DNA of 36,446 bases from Candidatus Sulfotelmatobacter sp. Its GTDB lineage: Bacteria > Acidobacteriota > Terriglobia > Terriglobales > Acidobacteriaceae. The stretch spans positions 1 through 36,446 of the forward strand of contig JADGNQ010000045.1 of assembly GCA_017883385.1 (NCBI GenBank), read 5' to 3'. The first letter of the stretch is position 1. Each line of letters starts with the position of its first letter. Of the stretch, positions 17,154-26,027 are shown piece by piece. The position numbers and the translations under genes were made by a program. The notes beneath the pieces are model-generated. The model saw only the letters and a list, made by a program, of their open reading frames with translations. It did not search any database and was not told where the DNA came from.

Positions 17154-18226
17154 TGAATCTTCCCTGTCGGGCGCGTGGCAGCCATGCTCTCGGCGCATTC
17201 CACAGCGGTCATGGCTGAGATGCGGAGATTGTCTGCGGCCGCCCACAGCCAGACGCCATTCGGCTGCGCGGGATCGTTCTTCAGGGATAGAAGAATGTCT
17301 GCCTGGCCCGCCGAACTGACGTTGCTGGGCGGATCCTCCTCCGCCCCGGGGATCGACACGTGATCCCCCGCCAGCGCCAGCGACAGAGCCTGCACATCCG
17401 CAGGGCTTCCCATCTCCAGGAAAACGGCGAGGGCGTAGCCGTGGAAGATCGGGGCCTGCAGCAACAGGAGTGAGGGCTGTGGAGCATCGTCGCCGGCAAT
17501 CTTCCGGTAGTGACGAAGCACGCGTGCCTCTACGGAATCCAGCGTCGGCTGCGACTTCAGCCCGTAGCGCGCCACCATATTGAAGGCCACCTGAACGTCG
17601 TAGACGTCCTTGGGCAGGGACTGAAATGACAGCAGGTTCACGGTCTGCTGGTGCAATTCATCCATGCCGCGTTGTCCATGCTCGGAGGCCGGTTCGAAAA
17701 TCGTAGCCACCGCGCGCCGCACAGCCCCCGCCTTGGTCGCCCGCAACAGCAGTAGAGCGAGGATCACAGCGACCGGGTGCGCCGTTATGCACGGCCCCGG
17801 CTGCAGTTCTGGAGGGGCGACCTGGCCTCGCTCGCGCTCGACCCACAACGACCGCACGTTGGCCCCGGGTTCATTCTCCAGAACGGCGGAGAGATCGATG
17901 ATGGTGCTGCTGGCATCGCGAGCGTCTTTCCAGTTCTTGCGCGTGGACTCTTCATCCGAGGCAAAGAAAGTGAAATCCACGTGCTCAAACTGGTCGGCGC
18001 GCACTCTCTGGATAAAGCTGATCTCATCGCCCATGGCCTCGAGCTGGCCGAGGGATTCGTCGTCATCCAGCAGGCGGATATCGGCGGCGGGAAAGTTGCG
18101 TTCGTTCAGCATCTCGGCGACTTCCTTGCCCTTGAGCGAGGCGGCGCCGACAACCGCGGCGCGGTAGAGATTCCCGCGGACGGCGACTGGATGCGAAGCA
18201 GACGTCGATTTGACGGACTGGCTCAT
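17150..18226 (-). CDS. Aspartate-semialdehyde dehydrogenase-like protein (USG-1 type), probably not an active Asd
   Basis: 358 residues with the two-domain fold of Asd. The NADP-binding start YRAAVVGAASLKGKEVAEML matches the family, and the catalytic-Cys segment is kept as GPCITAHP (Cys146). Other active-site positions have changed. The Gln after the Cys is His, the segment that in Asd reads like STYQAVSGAG is TIFEPASEHG, and the substrate-binding Arg and His of the R-V-P-V...G-H motif have become Gln and Tyr (QAPIFHGY, 257-264). This is the pattern of USG-1-like paralogues with no known activity. It is locked in a phospholipid and LPS operon: the start overlaps pssA and the stop overlaps lptE, each as ATGA. 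A link to envelope lipid metabolism is plausible but unproven. Confidence 0.85.
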   Translation of the reverse strand: MSQSVKSTSASHPVAVRGNLYRAAVVGAASLKGKEVAEMLNERNFPAADIRLLDDDESLGQLEAMGDEISFIQRVRADQFEHVDFTFFASDEESTRKNWKDARDASSTIIDLSAVLENEPGANVRSLWVERERGQVAPPELQPGPCITAHPVAVILALLLLRATKAGAVRRAVATIFEPASEHGQRGMDELHQQTVNLLSFQSLPKDVYDVQVAFNMVARYGLKSQPTLDSVEARVLRHYRKIAGDDAPQPSLLLLQAPIFHGYALAVFLEMGSPADVQALSLALAGDHVSIPGAEEDPPSNVSSAGQADILLSLKNDPAQPNGVWLWAAADNLRISAMTAVECAESMAATRPTGKIQ

Positions 18227-19161
18227 GATGCCTGCGAAGCCTCCTTGTAGGGCGGAGGCGGCGGCGGGTCACTCTTCTTGCGGAATATCCATTGCAGCCG
18301 CCAGAAGACACCGGAGATCATATAGAGCAGCGCAATGCCAAAGAGCACCTTGCGCGAAAACAAAAAGGTGAGGGCAAAAAACGCGGCCAGAAGAACAATC
18401 AGGCGAAACGGATGGCGCGAGCGAAAATCAATGTCCTTGAAGCTGTAGAAGCGCCACGTGCTCACCATTAGGTAGCCGACGGTCGTAACCATGACCAGCC
18501 ATCCGAGCGCCGTGTACCACGAGACAATCGGATCGCCGGCTGCGAAGTGAACGACTGCAGCGATGACACCCGCCCCGGCCGGGATGGGCATGCCCACGAA
18601 GTATTTCTTTCCCGGGCGCCCGGGATTCGAAGGCTGGGGATTGGTCGTGATGTTGAAGCGTGCCAGGCGGCTCGTCCCTGCAATCAAGAAAAGAAAGCTG
18701 GCGATCGCTCCCAACTGGGTCATCTTGATGTGCAACTCGGTGAGCACGACTGGAGGCATCAAGTTAAATCCCCAACTCCAGGCGAGCATGGCAGGAGCGA
18801 CACCAAAAGTGATTGCGTCGGCCAGAGAGTCCAACTCCTTGCCGAAATCGCTGCTGGTGCCGGTCATGCGCGCGATACGGCCGTCGAGGCCATCAAACAG
18901 CACGGCGAAGCCAATTGCCTTAGCCGCGTTGTCGAGGTGCCAGAACTCGCTGGCGGTGGCGTGCATGACCTGCAGAATGGCGTAGTAGCCGAGTGCCATG
19001 TTGGCGGTGGTAAACAGCGATGGGAGGATGTACATCCCCTTGCTGAGCCGGCGCCGCGGCGGTCTGGCGGGAATTTGATTCATAGCAGGGTGATCCGTTC
19101 CAGGGTGATCCGTTCCAAGGTGATCCGTTCCAAGGTGATCCGCTCCAAGGTGATCCATCAA
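18223..19161 (-). CDS. pssA: CDP-diacylglycerol--serine O-phosphatidyltransferase
   Basis: A membrane CDP-alcohol phosphatidyltransferase that makes phosphatidylserine from CDP-diacylglycerol and serine. The complete family motif D-x2-DG-x2-AR-x8-G-x3-D-x3-D spans about residues 90-115 (DGLDGRIAR, then [11 protein letters not shown]). About eight hydrophobic helices follow, and the C-terminal tail is basic and Pro-rich. Reading from ATG 19161 overlaps psd by ATGA but adds an N-terminal tract of five-residue repeats (DHLGT type) encoded by a 15-bp tandem repeat. A second start at 19083 (MNQIPARP) would omit the tract. The next gene overlaps the stop. Pairing with psd gives the two-step route to phosphatidylethanolamine. 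Confidence 0.94.
   Translation of the reverse strand: MMDHLGADHLGTDHLGTDHPGTDHPAMNQIPARPPRRRLSKGMYILPSLFTTANMALGYYAILQVMHATASEFWHLDNAAKAIGFAVLFDGLDGRIARMTGTSSDFGKELDSLADAITFGVAPAMLAWSWGFNLMPPVVLTELHIKMTQLGAIASFLFLIAGTSRLARFNITTNPQPSNPGRPGKKYFVGMPIPAGAGVIAAVVHFAAGDPIVSWYTALGWLVMVTTVGYLMVSTWRFYSFKDIDFRSRHPFRLIVLLAAFFALTFLFSRKVLFGIALLYMISGVFWRLQWIFRKKSDPPPPPPYKEASQAS
19084..19155 (-). repeat. 15-bp tandem repeat at the start of pssA
   Basis: On the minus strand GATCACCTTGGAACG is repeated four times with one- or two-base changes, followed by a partial fifth copy. The 15-bp length keeps the pssA frame and encodes Asp-His-Leu/Pro-Gly-Thr/Ala units. A copy-number change would not break the frame. 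Confidence 0.9.
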
Positions 19162-19835
19162 TGCGCCCTCTCGGCGGCAGAGGCGCTCCCGACGGCTGCC
19201 AGTACCCCCAGAGGCTGCAGGTAGGCGAGCACGCTGACACCGCCTTTCACGCGGTCGCCAACCTTCACGTTGACGCGGGCCGAGGCATCGAGCACGACAT
19301 CCACGCGCGACCCAAACTTGATCAGACCCACGCGCTGGCCTCGATCGAGGCGATCTCCGACCTTGGGATGGAACACGATTCGCCGCGCCAGCAGGCCCGC
19401 AATCTGCTTGAACACCACCTTCTGGCCGTCGCCTTCCACGGTGACGATATTCTGCTCATTCAACTCGGCGGACGCTTTGTTCATGGCGTTCAGATACTGG
19501 CCGTGCTGGTAGCGGACCTCGCGCACCACGCCCGCGATCGGCGACCGGTTCACGTGAACGTTGAACACGCTGAGGAAAATGCTGAGCCGCATCAGTTGCT
19601 GGCCTGCCACAGTGACTGTTGAAACATCGGTGACCTTGCCGTCTCCGGGAGAAACCACCGCGCCCGCCTCCTGCGGAATAGCCCGCTCGGGATCGCGAAA
19701 AAACCACAGAAAGAAAAATGCGAGCAGGCAGGGGATGATTGCCCACGCAGGGCGAGTGAGCCAGCCGAGCAGAACAGCGGCGGCAATCAGAGGCAAGGCG
19801 TAAAGATAGCCATCACGAACCATGAGAGCTTTCAA
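19158..19835 (-). CDS. psd: Phosphatidylserine decarboxylase (short, PSD-B type)
   Basis: About 221-225 residues. It decarboxylates phosphatidylserine to phosphatidylethanolamine using a pyruvoyl group made by self-cleavage; the Gly-Ser cleavage site is seen in [10 protein letters not shown] (G175-S176 from the TTG). A membrane anchor of one or two helices at the N-terminus is followed by [17 protein letters not shown], and [16 protein letters not shown], all typical. The TTG at 19835 or the ATG at 19823 could be the start; neither has a Shine-Dalgarno sequence. TATAAT lies on the minus strand at 19835-19840, which would give a very short leader for the ATG, but no good -35 is visible. It is the first gene of a run of overlapping genes ending in lptE. 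Confidence 0.94.
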   Translation of the reverse strand: MKALMVRDGYLYALPLIAAAVLLGWLTRPAWAIIPCLLAFFFLWFFRDPERAIPQEAGAVVSPGDGKVTDVSTVTVAGQQLMRLSIFLSVFNVHVNRSPIAGVVREVRYQHGQYLNAMNKASAELNEQNIVTVEGDGQKVVFKQIAGLLARRIVFHPKVGDRLDRGQRVGLIKFGSRVDVVLDASARVNVKVGDRVKGGVSVLAYLQPLGVLAAVGSASAAERAH

Positions 19836-19939
19836 TTATAGAGCAGCGTCTTACGAACGACGGGCTGGATTCAGCAAGCACCCCTTGGTAACAGAAAAGT
19901 CATCCCCCTTTTTCGCGGGGGAGCCGCGAAAAGCACGCG

Positions 19940-20588
19940 TTACTTTTTGTCGTCCGGAACAGATAGCTTACTGAGTTGCAGCGCATAGTCGAAAGCGAAA
20001 TAGCGCGCCCAGTTGTACATTCGCGCGAAAGCAAGGGCAGTAATGAAACCGAGCAGAGCCTCGATGAATTGCAGCCACCAGCAATGCGGTGAGGCCCACA
20101 TGATCACGGGCAGCATAACCAAGAGGCAGCGAAGCAGCTTGTAATCTGCCATGTGATGGTCGACCTCAGCCGCTGCCGTGGCATTTTTGAGCCGAACATT
20201 AGGAGAGTGCGGTGTGAAATGCGAACGCTCTGCTGTCCAACCACTTGCCGACTTTCTCTTCGCCGTGGCCATGCCAAATGAGGTTGCGATGTACTCTTCG
20301 AAACTCGGCCTCAAGCTCCTTGAGCTTCTCGAAGGAGTCGTGCTGGACTAACATTGAAAAGCGGTCAACCGCCTCATTCAACATTTCGGAAATGGCCAGC
20401 AACAGCTGTCCCGCGATGTAGGCTGCTACTCCGAAGATCAGCCAGTCGACACGAGGCCAGAGCGCCCGGCACTGCCAGTCGCCCGGGAGCAAGCGCGCCA
20501 GAAGCAAAGACAACAGGACCGCTCCCGGCACCAGATCGCCAATGAAGTTCACGACCCCCAGGAAGAAGTCGGCGGGCTTGAAGGGCAC
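19940..20588 (-). pseudogene. Hypothetical two-part membrane protein, probably split by a frameshift
   Basis: Two overlapping frames seem to be one gene. The first (20588 to 20199) begins with GTG after AGGAGGTGA, encodes two hydrophobic helices (VVNFIGDLVPGAVLLSLLLA and WLIFGVAAYIAGQLLLA) and a charged helix, and stops after AFHTALS. The second frame, ending at 19940, continues with AAAEVDHHMADYKLLR, two more hydrophobic helices and a short tail. Its own upstream part is just the out-of-frame reading of the first. A one-base indel near 20200-20225 would join them into a protein of about 210 residues. It may be a real frameshift or a sequencing error. Function is unknown; the arrangement of helices suggests a small membrane protein. 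Confidence 0.6.
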
Positions 20589-20647
20589 GGGCTCTCACCT
20601 CCTACGTGTTCTAGCCAAGGGTTCGGCCCTGCAGCTCTCCGTAAGTA

Positions 20648-20678
20648 CAAATAAAGAAAGGCGCTCTAGGGCGCCCGG
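20648..20678 (-). terminator. Probable Rho-independent terminator after the DUF465 gene
   Basis: On the minus strand GGCGC, a six-base loop CCTAGA, then GCGCC lead into TTTCTTTATTT. It lies about 55 nt beyond the stop of the DUF465 gene. The stem is only 5 bp but GC-rich. Confidence 0.6.
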
Positions 20679-20731
20679 CGGAAGATGAGTTCCTCCCTTG
20701 GCGGCGAAGCCGCGTGGAGGTTGGCCAGAAA

Positions 20732-20962
20732 TTACGCTACGTTGACGCCGTACTGCAGCCGATACTCGCGCTCAATGGACTCCATCTGGTCCTTCAGGCG
20801 CAGTTTCAGCTTCTTCAGCCGGACTTCTTCCAGCTTTTCGTCTTCGCTGAGGTAGCGTTTTTGGGTGAGTGAGTCGAGACGTTGCGAGTACTGCGTATGC
20901 TCCTGAGCCAATCTGCGGAATTCCTCATGATTGGTCAGGAGTTGGTCTTTCGAAGTCAGCAT
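20732..20962 (-). CDS. DUF465 / YdcH-like small protein
   Basis: About 76 residues, almost entirely helical and rich in Leu, Lys and Glu ([38 protein letters not shown]), as in the YdcH/DUF465 family of short coiled-coil proteins of unknown function. The ATG at 20962 has GGAGG eight nt upstream; the earlier TTG at 20977 lies before that site. A terminator follows. It is the last gene on this strand before the frameshifted membrane gene. Confidence 0.85.
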   Translation of the reverse strand: MLTSKDQLLTNHEEFRRLAQEHTQYSQRLDSLTQKRYLSEDEKLEEVRLKKLKLRLKDQMESIEREYRLQYGVNVA

Positions 20963-21070
20963 CCAGCAGACCTCCAAACCGGGATTATGAGGTCAAGGTA
21001 GCACAGCCCAAAAACCGGGGCAATGCCCAAAAGTGGTGCAGTCTCAATATGAGAACGATCTAGGCCTGAT

Positions 21071-21559
21071 TTAGTTCAGAGTCTTGCAGTACAGAATCGC
21101 GTCCTCGACGGGATCTGTGTAGTAGGCCTTGCGGCGCGCAGTCGGCTCAAATCCCGTCTTTTCATAGAGAGCTCGCGCTGCCATGTTCGACTCGCGGACC
21201 TCAAGAAACACCGAGTGACTGTTTGTTTCGCGCGCAACGGCGAAGATGGCGTCCAGAAGTCGCTTCCCGAGCCCGATCCGGCGTGCGGTGGCGGCCACAA
21301 CGATGTTTTCCAGTTCCCAGTCAGGCGCAAGATGCCGGGCCACCAGAAAGCCTAGCGGGTCAGAGCTTGCGTCGGGACTGGTCTTGAGACCGGATGCGAT
21401 CGGTAGCGGACCTTCGGCCACGAGTACGAGTCTGCCCACGCCTTCACGCTGGAAAGCGTGGCGATATTGCTCTTCCGTCCAATGTCCGGCCGTGGCAGAC
21501 TGCCGCTCCAGATTCATCATGCTATGAACGTCAGCGACAGTTGCGGGGCGGATATGCAC
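21071..21559 (-). CDS. rimI: Ribosomal-protein-alanine N-acetyltransferase (RimI-like GNAT)
   Basis: 162 residues with a GNAT fold: MHIRPATVADVHSMMNLER at the start, the acetyl-CoA loop ATARRIGLGKRLLDA (Q/RxxGxG/A), and the late helix-strand SNMAARALYEKTGFEPTARRKAYY typical of RimI. RimI acetylates the N-terminal Ala of ribosomal protein S18. It follows tsaB by about 30 nt, an arrangement common in bacteria where rimI sits between tsaB and tsaD. The start is GTG. A loop of about 15 residues around SGLKTSPDASSDP is longer than usual, and other N-terminal acetyltransferase substrates cannot be excluded. Confidence 0.9.
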   Translation of the reverse strand: MHIRPATVADVHSMMNLERQSATAGHWTEEQYRHAFQREGVGRLVLVAEGPLPIASGLKTSPDASSDPLGFLVARHLAPDWELENIVVAATARRIGLGKRLLDAIFAVARETNSHSVFLEVRESNMAARALYEKTGFEPTARRKAYYTDPVEDAILYCKTLN

Positions 21560-21591
21560 GAAGGCTTTCGGTGCGGCTTTCAGTTGACAAT

Positions 21592-22272
21592 CTAGAAGCT
21601 TTTTTTCACAAACATCTCGGCGTCCGAGCGTCGCATGTAATTCGCTTCCAACTGCTCAGGCGAGACGATTTCGCCGGCTTGCAACTTCTTCCATCCGAAG
21701 CGCGCGATCATCTCAGCGCCCGTAGAATCGACCGCAACCACAGAAAGACCGGCGTCCCGAGCCACGGCAGCCAAGGCCATGTCTGGCGTGGCGACAGTTG
21801 ACTTTTCCGCCAAGGATAAGAACTCAACGCGCGAAACCAGTTCCTCCCGCAGAACCTGGACGGATTCGCCCGCAATCTCATACGCCCCGAAAAATACTTC
21901 GCCGCGCCCGCCATCCAGCACAGCCACAATCTTGCCTTGAGCGCGACTGGCGGTTGCCACCAACTCCAGCAGGGACACGGGAACGATGGGCTTTTTGAGA
22001 ATCTCCGCCAGGGCCTTGATTGCCGCCAGCCCCACGCGCAGTCCGGTAAACGATCCCGGTCCCGACACTACAACGAAGGCGCCGATATCCGTCTTGCTGA
22101 ACCCGTGCTTGGCCAAGAGAGCCGCGATCTGCGGCACGAGTTGCGCTGAAAAAGTACCCCCGGCCAGCGGCACAACCTCGATGGGTTCAACGTCGCGCAG
22201 ATTGCGTTCGCCGGCGCGCGCCAGTGCGACGCTGCCGTGTTTGCCGGATGTGTCGGTGACGAGAAGAAGCAT
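21592..22272 (-). CDS. tsaB: tRNA threonylcarbamoyladenosine biosynthesis protein TsaB
   Basis: 226 residues. The N-terminal actin-like domain carries LLLVTDTSGKHGSVAL and VSGPGSFTGLRVGLAAIKALAE, the TsaB signature. TsaB is the inactive partner of TsaD in making t6A37 on tRNAs that read ANN codons. It lies upstream of rimI on the same strand. A 14-bp periodic tandem repeat sits directly before its start. Everything expected is intact. Confidence 0.95.
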   Translation of the reverse strand: MLLLVTDTSGKHGSVALARAGERNLRDVEPIEVVPLAGGTFSAQLVPQIAALLAKHGFSKTDIGAFVVVSGPGSFTGLRVGLAAIKALAEILKKPIVPVSLLELVATASRAQGKIVAVLDGGRGEVFFGAYEIAGESVQVLREELVSRVEFLSLAEKSTVATPDMALAAVARDAGLSVVAVDSTGAEMIARFGWKKLQAGEIVSPEQLEANYMRRSDAEMFVKKSF

Positions 22273-22285
22273 CTCTCTGTCTTTC

Positions 22286-22327
22286 TGGTTTATCTATGTT
22301 GGTTTATCTGTGTTGCTTCATCTGTGG
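22286..22327. repeat. 14-bp (2 x 7) tandem repeat upstream of tsaB
   Basis: Three units begin TGGTTTATCTATGT, TGGTTTATCTGTGT and TGCTTCATCTGTGG. The 14-bp period is twice the 7-bp period of the other boundary arrays. It lies 14 bp from the tsaB start, in the meaB-tsaB gap. Confidence 0.7.
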
Positions 22328-22393
22328 CAATTTGCGACGCCTTCTGCGCCCACAGTTCGAATCCAAAACCACCGCGGACGAATGCGTCCGGGG

Positions 22394-23362
22394 CTACGTG
22401 CTTCCGGCTGTGGCCGCGATCTCTTCCACCAGCGTATACGGATCGCGTTTGTGCCCGGCAACTTCTCCCGCCAACTGCTCTAGCCTTTCGTCGCTTATCT
22501 GGGCCCGAACTTTTTCCAGCATGACGTCGCGAAGCATTTCCACCAGTCGCTCGCGCCAGTTCTCCACGCTCTTTTTCAACGCCAGGTTTTCTTTCTGCAG
22601 ATAAGCCTCATATCCGGCGATCGCCGCGGCTAGATCCTCGACGCCCGTTCCTTGGCTCGCAACGGTATTCACTATCGGAGGCGTCCATCCGTCGTGCCGC
22701 ACGGCGAGCGACTGCAGCCCGCGAATTTCGCGCTCCACGCGCTCAGCACCGTCATGATCGCTCTTGTTGATCACGAAAATGTCGGCGATCTCCATGATTC
22801 CCGCCTTGATGGTCTGCACGTCGTCACCCATGCCGGGAACGAGAATCACGACCGTGATATCGGCCAGGCGCACGATATCGACTTCGTCCTGCCCGACACC
22901 GACGGTCTCGATGAGGATGACGTCGCGTCCCGAGGCATCGAGCACAGTGGTAACGTCGGCCGTGGTGCGGGCCAATCCGCCCAACGACCCGCGCGTGGCC
23001 ATGCTGCGAATGTAGATGCCTGGATCGGAGAAGTGTTCCTGCATGCGGATGCGGTCACCCAGAATCGCACCGCCCGTATAAGGGCTGGTAGGATCGACCG
23101 CAATGATTCCGACCGTGCGCTTTTCTTTGCGATAGAACCGCGCCAGGTGGTCGACCAGCGTGCTCTTCCCCGCTCCCGGCGAGCCCGTCAGCCCGATCAC
23201 GCGAGCCCGCCCGCTGTGTGGGAACAAAGCCTTCAAGAGATTGGACCATCCTGGGGAGCGATTCTCGACCGCGGAAATGGCCCGCGCCAGTGAGCGAACA
23301 TCGCCGGAGCGCAACGACGCAATCGAGGACTGTAGGTCGTGATTGGAAGCAGCGGTATTCAA
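22394..23362 (-). CDS. meaB: Methylmalonyl-CoA mutase-associated GTPase MeaB (ArgK-type)
   Basis: 322 residues. A G3E-type P-loop GTPase with G1 GSPGAGKS, the family strand DPTSPYTGGAILGDRIRM, G3 ETVGVGQDE and G4 NKSD. MeaB proteins protect and load adenosylcobalamin-dependent acyl-CoA mutases. No mutase gene is in the window; an acyl-CoA dehydrogenase follows on the same strand about 1.1 kb upstream in transcription order. The apparent start is a TTG at 23362 with no clear ribosome site, so the N-terminus may be a few residues off. Confidence 0.93.
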   Translation of the reverse strand: MNTAASNHDLQSSIASLRSGDVRSLARAISAVENRSPGWSNLLKALFPHSGRARVIGLTGSPGAGKSTLVDHLARFYRKEKRTVGIIAVDPTSPYTGGAILGDRIRMQEHFSDPGIYIRSMATRGSLGGLARTTADVTTVLDASGRDVILIETVGVGQDEVDIVRLADITVVILVPGMGDDVQTIKAGIMEIADIFVINKSDHDGAERVEREIRGLQSLAVRHDGWTPPIVNTVASQGTGVEDLAAAIAGYEAYLQKENLALKKSVENWRERLVEMLRDVMLEKVRAQISDERLEQLAGEVAGHKRDPYTLVEEIAATAGST

Positions 23363-23410
23363 ACGAACAGTGTAAAGCAGGTAGCGGAGTCTGCGAAATC
23401 CACGGCTCAG

Positions 23411-23917
23411 CTAGCAACGCACCGCTCCACACGCCGGACACGACCATCGCGAACCATCGCCCGCAATCAGCGGCGTCGAGCAAAACGGGCAGATCGAGTC
23501 TGCAGCGGGAGGGATTGCCGCAAGCCGTTCCATCAAAGATGGATCTTTCGGAGTTTTCAAGAGATGAATCAGCAGCGCAGCTGCGCCTGCCAGCGGTGCC
23601 ATCCGTAAAATCCAGACGGCCCCATTATTCGATTCAAGAGGGAACCAAAAAATCGACGAAAAGAAGATCAGGCAAGCGAAACCCAACCACTTGAACGGAC
23701 GGCGAGTCTTCACATGAACATGCGGATCGCGGGCACACTCGCTGCATTTCCAGTGCTTCCAGAACCCAAAGGGCAGGAACGGAATCCAAAAAAAGTGACC
23801 GACATCGAATGTACGCACGGCAAACGACCGGCGCGGCTTGTCGCACCCGAGGCAGTAGTCGTCGCGAAATCCAACCCGCTTCGGCCAGAAATGGTAGACA
23901 CCATAAATGATGAGCAT
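23411..23917 (-). CDS. Membrane protein with two zinc-ribbon Cys pairs, function unknown
   Basis: 168 residues. The N-terminal part has CLGC and CSEC, about 45 residues apart, with a hydrophobic stretch between them. Two membrane helices follow (WLGFACLIFFSSIFWF and ILRMAPLAGAAALLIHLL). The C-terminus ends in CPFC and CPAC, a classical zinc ribbon. Four CxxC pairs suggest two structural zinc sites facing the cytoplasm. No family was recognised with confidence. It lies between the DUF4870 gene and meaB on the same strand with small gaps. Confidence 0.75.
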   Translation of the reverse strand: MLIIYGVYHFWPKRVGFRDDYCLGCDKPRRSFAVRTFDVGHFFWIPFLPFGFWKHWKCSECARDPHVHVKTRRPFKWLGFACLIFFSSIFWFPLESNNGAVWILRMAPLAGAAALLIHLLKTPKDPSLMERLAAIPPAADSICPFCSTPLIAGDGSRWSCPACGAVRC

Positions 23918-23936
23918 GGTGATTTGTCGAAGCAGG

Positions 23937-24407
23937 TCACGATGTGGGCGCGCCGCCTGGTCCGATCTTCAGCGCCTTGCGAGCCAATCCTCCCAACACC
24001 GGTAAGTCGGCCCACTCGCCACGCCCCGCCTTAATCGAATAAATCACAGCGACCACGATTTTTGTTACCCAGACGCCCATGAAAACAAGCCAAAATATGG
24101 GAAAGACAACGAGGATCGCAGGGGGGAAGGCGCTGCTGCTTCCATGGTTGTTGATGACAGCCAGCGCAATCGTAGCGATCCAGAACATCACTATGGACAT
24201 CGTGATTACTAGATAGACAAGCTCCAGGAAGAGTACCTGCAGCGCGTGGAAGGAAACGAAGCGGGATTGCCGCTTTACGAAGAAAATCACCAACGGCGGG
24301 ATCCATCCGCCCACCACCTGCAGCGCGTGCGCCAGGACAGCCATGCTGCGCTCGTCTGCTGTGGTCCCTGTCAGATCAGGGGCACCGGTTGGAATGGGAG
24401 CTGACAT
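23937..24407 (-). CDS. DUF4870 (Tic20-like) membrane protein
   Basis: 156 residues with the pattern of DUF4870: DERSMAVLAHALQVVGGWIPPLVIFFVKRQSRFVSFHALQVLF, here seen as DERSMAVLAH, then a first helix, then FVSFHALQ, then two or three hydrophobic helices and YSIKAGRGEWADLPVLG. These are small integral-membrane proteins of unknown role, often linked to secretion or stress. The gene is 20 nt upstream of the zinc-ribbon gene, so the two are probably cotranscribed. Confidence 0.85.
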   Translation of the reverse strand: MSAPIPTGAPDLTGTTADERSMAVLAHALQVVGGWIPPLVIFFVKRQSRFVSFHALQVLFLELVYLVITMSIVMFWIATIALAVINNHGSSSAFPPAILVVFPIFWLVFMGVWVTKIVVAVIYSIKAGRGEWADLPVLGGLARKALKIGPGGAPTS

Positions 24408-24491
24408 GCAGGCAGAACGGTATCACACAACTGGCACACTGAGAACCGGCGCTACCTATGGCATCACCAGGTCAGACAAAAGCTTAGGAGC

Positions 24492-25634
24492 CTAGTCCTT
24501 CAACAACTGCCGCGCGATCACCAACCGCTGAATTTCGCTCGTGCCCTCGCCGATGGTGCACAGTTTCACGTCGCGATAAAACTTCTCGGCGGGATAGTCC
24601 TTGATGAAGCCGTAGCCGCCGTGAATCTGTACGCCTTCGTTGGCGCACTTCACAGCGACTTCGCTGGCGTAGAGCTTCGCCATTGATGATTCCTGTGTTG
24701 TCTTCATGCCGGCGTCTTTCATGGACGCGGCGCGCATGGTGAGCAGCATGGCTGCGTCGATCTCAGTGGCCATGTCGGCCAGTTTCCACTGGATTGCCTG
24801 AAAGTCGCTGATGGCCTTGCCGAACTGCTTGCGCTGTTTCGAGTACTTCAGGGCCGCATCGTAGGCGCCCTCGGCCATGCCCAGCGAGAGTGCGGCGATG
24901 GAAATGCGCCCGCCGTCGAGCACGCGCATGGCGTCTGGGAATCCCTGCCCTTCGCCGCCGAGCAGATTCTCCGCCGGAATCACACAGTCTTCAAAGATTA
25001 ACTCGGCCGTGTCGCTGGCCCGCAGTCCCAGCTTGTTTTCTTTCTTGCCCGGACGAAATCCCTTGGTGTCTTTCTCCACAATGAAGGCCGAGAGCCCGTG
25101 CGTGTGCGTCGCGCGGTCGGTCACGGCCAGCACCACGATCGCATCGGCGTAGTGCCCGTTGGTGCAGAAAGTCTTGGTGCCATTCAGCACCCAGTTGTTT
25201 CCCTTGCGTATGGCGGTCATGCGTGCGCTGCCCGCGTCCGACCCAGAAGATGGCTCGGTCAGACCCCACGCGCCGATGAATTCGCCGGTCGCCAGTTTGC
25301 TGACGTATTTCTTCTTCTGCGTCTCGTTGCCAGCCAGAAAAATATGATTCGAGCACAACGACGTGTGCGCCGCCACGATGATTCCAACGGAACCGTCGAC
25401 ACGCGAGAGTTCCTCGATGGCCGTGACGTATTCCACGTAGCCCATGCCGGCACCGCCGTACTCAGGAGGGAAAATTGTCCCCAACATCCCGAGCTTGCCC
25501 AGTTCCTTGATCGTGGCCAGCGGGAACTCACCGGCCTCGTCCCACTTCATGACGTTGGGCTTTATCTCGCGCTCGGCAAACTCGCGGACGCTCTTCTTCA
25601 AATGCAACTGCTCTTCGTTTAGTAGAAAATCCAA
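24492..25634 (-). CDS. Acyl-CoA dehydrogenase
   Basis: 380 residues, the standard length. It oxidises acyl-CoA to the trans-2-enoyl-CoA with FAD. The family features are all present: [15 protein letters not shown], the flavin-binding strand [34 protein letters not shown], the [20 protein letters not shown] signature seen in two parts, and the catalytic Glu in [11 protein letters not shown]. The arrangement is closest to short- and branched-chain enzymes, but chain length cannot be fixed from sequence. The start is TTG at 25634, preceded by GGAGG with a 5-6-nt gap. It stands alone between hemW and the DUF4870 gene. Confidence 0.95.
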   Translation of the reverse strand: MDFLLNEEQLHLKKSVREFAEREIKPNVMKWDEAGEFPLATIKELGKLGMLGTIFPPEYGGAGMGYVEYVTAIEELSRVDGSVGIIVAAHTSLCSNHIFLAGNETQKKKYVSKLATGEFIGAWGLTEPSSGSDAGSARMTAIRKGNNWVLNGTKTFCTNGHYADAIVVLAVTDRATHTHGLSAFIVEKDTKGFRPGKKENKLGLRASDTAELIFEDCVIPAENLLGGEGQGFPDAMRVLDGGRISIAALSLGMAEGAYDAALKYSKQRKQFGKAISDFQAIQWKLADMATEIDAAMLLTMRAASMKDAGMKTTQESSMAKLYASEVAVKCANEGVQIHGGYGFIKDYPAEKFYRDVKLCTIGEGTSEIQRLVIARQLLKD

Positions 25635-26027
25635 GGTTCCTCCGGCACGCTCGGGCGGTTGCGACTTCGGCAGCCCGCATAAGGGGCACTTCGACCACCC
25701 CGAATTGTGATTAGAACATAGCGCTGGAAGGGGAAGAAGTTACCGCCGGAAGGGAAAGGAAGGGGTGGTGCGACCCGCATGAACACTGGCGATTCTGCGT
25801 GTTTCGGTCTGCCGCCCAACCGACCGGATGGTTTGGCAATTCGCCTGCGATGCTCTTCTGGAGCCAGCGCCGAAAATCCGCGACCATTATACGCCGTGGT
25901 CCCTGGGGCTGGAGTTTTGGCGGAAAGACCAGAAGACAAACCATGAACCGCGAAGGGCACGAAGTGTCACGAAGGACCTCATTGGTAAGGGCTCCATCGT
26001 GTGACTTCGTGCCCGTCATGGTAAAGA
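25635..26027. other. Intergenic region acyl-CoA dehydrogenase / hemW
   Basis: 393 bp with no credible gene; short frames on the minus strand lack protein character. It contains an inverted repeat at 25940-26022 close to the hemW stop and a TATAAT on the minus strand at 25886-25891 that has no convincing -35. Confidence 0.55.
25940..26022. repeat. Inverted repeat (GGGCACGAAGT arms) downstream of hemW
   Basis: The left arm starts ACCATGA and contains GGGCACGAAGTGTCACGAAGG. The right arm, read in reverse complement, starts ACCATGA and continues CGGGCACGAAGTCACACGATGG. The arms match with one gap and could form a hairpin just past the hemW stop. It lacks a T-run, so it is not a standard terminator. 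Confidence 0.65.

Noticed and set aside
19084-19155. 15-bp repeats considered as a CRISPR-like array
   Set aside because: No spacers: the units are directly abutting and in frame within pssA.
25886-25891. TATAAT on the minus strand as an acyl-CoA dehydrogenase promoter
   Set aside because: No -35 at any usual spacing and it is about 250 bp from the start codon.
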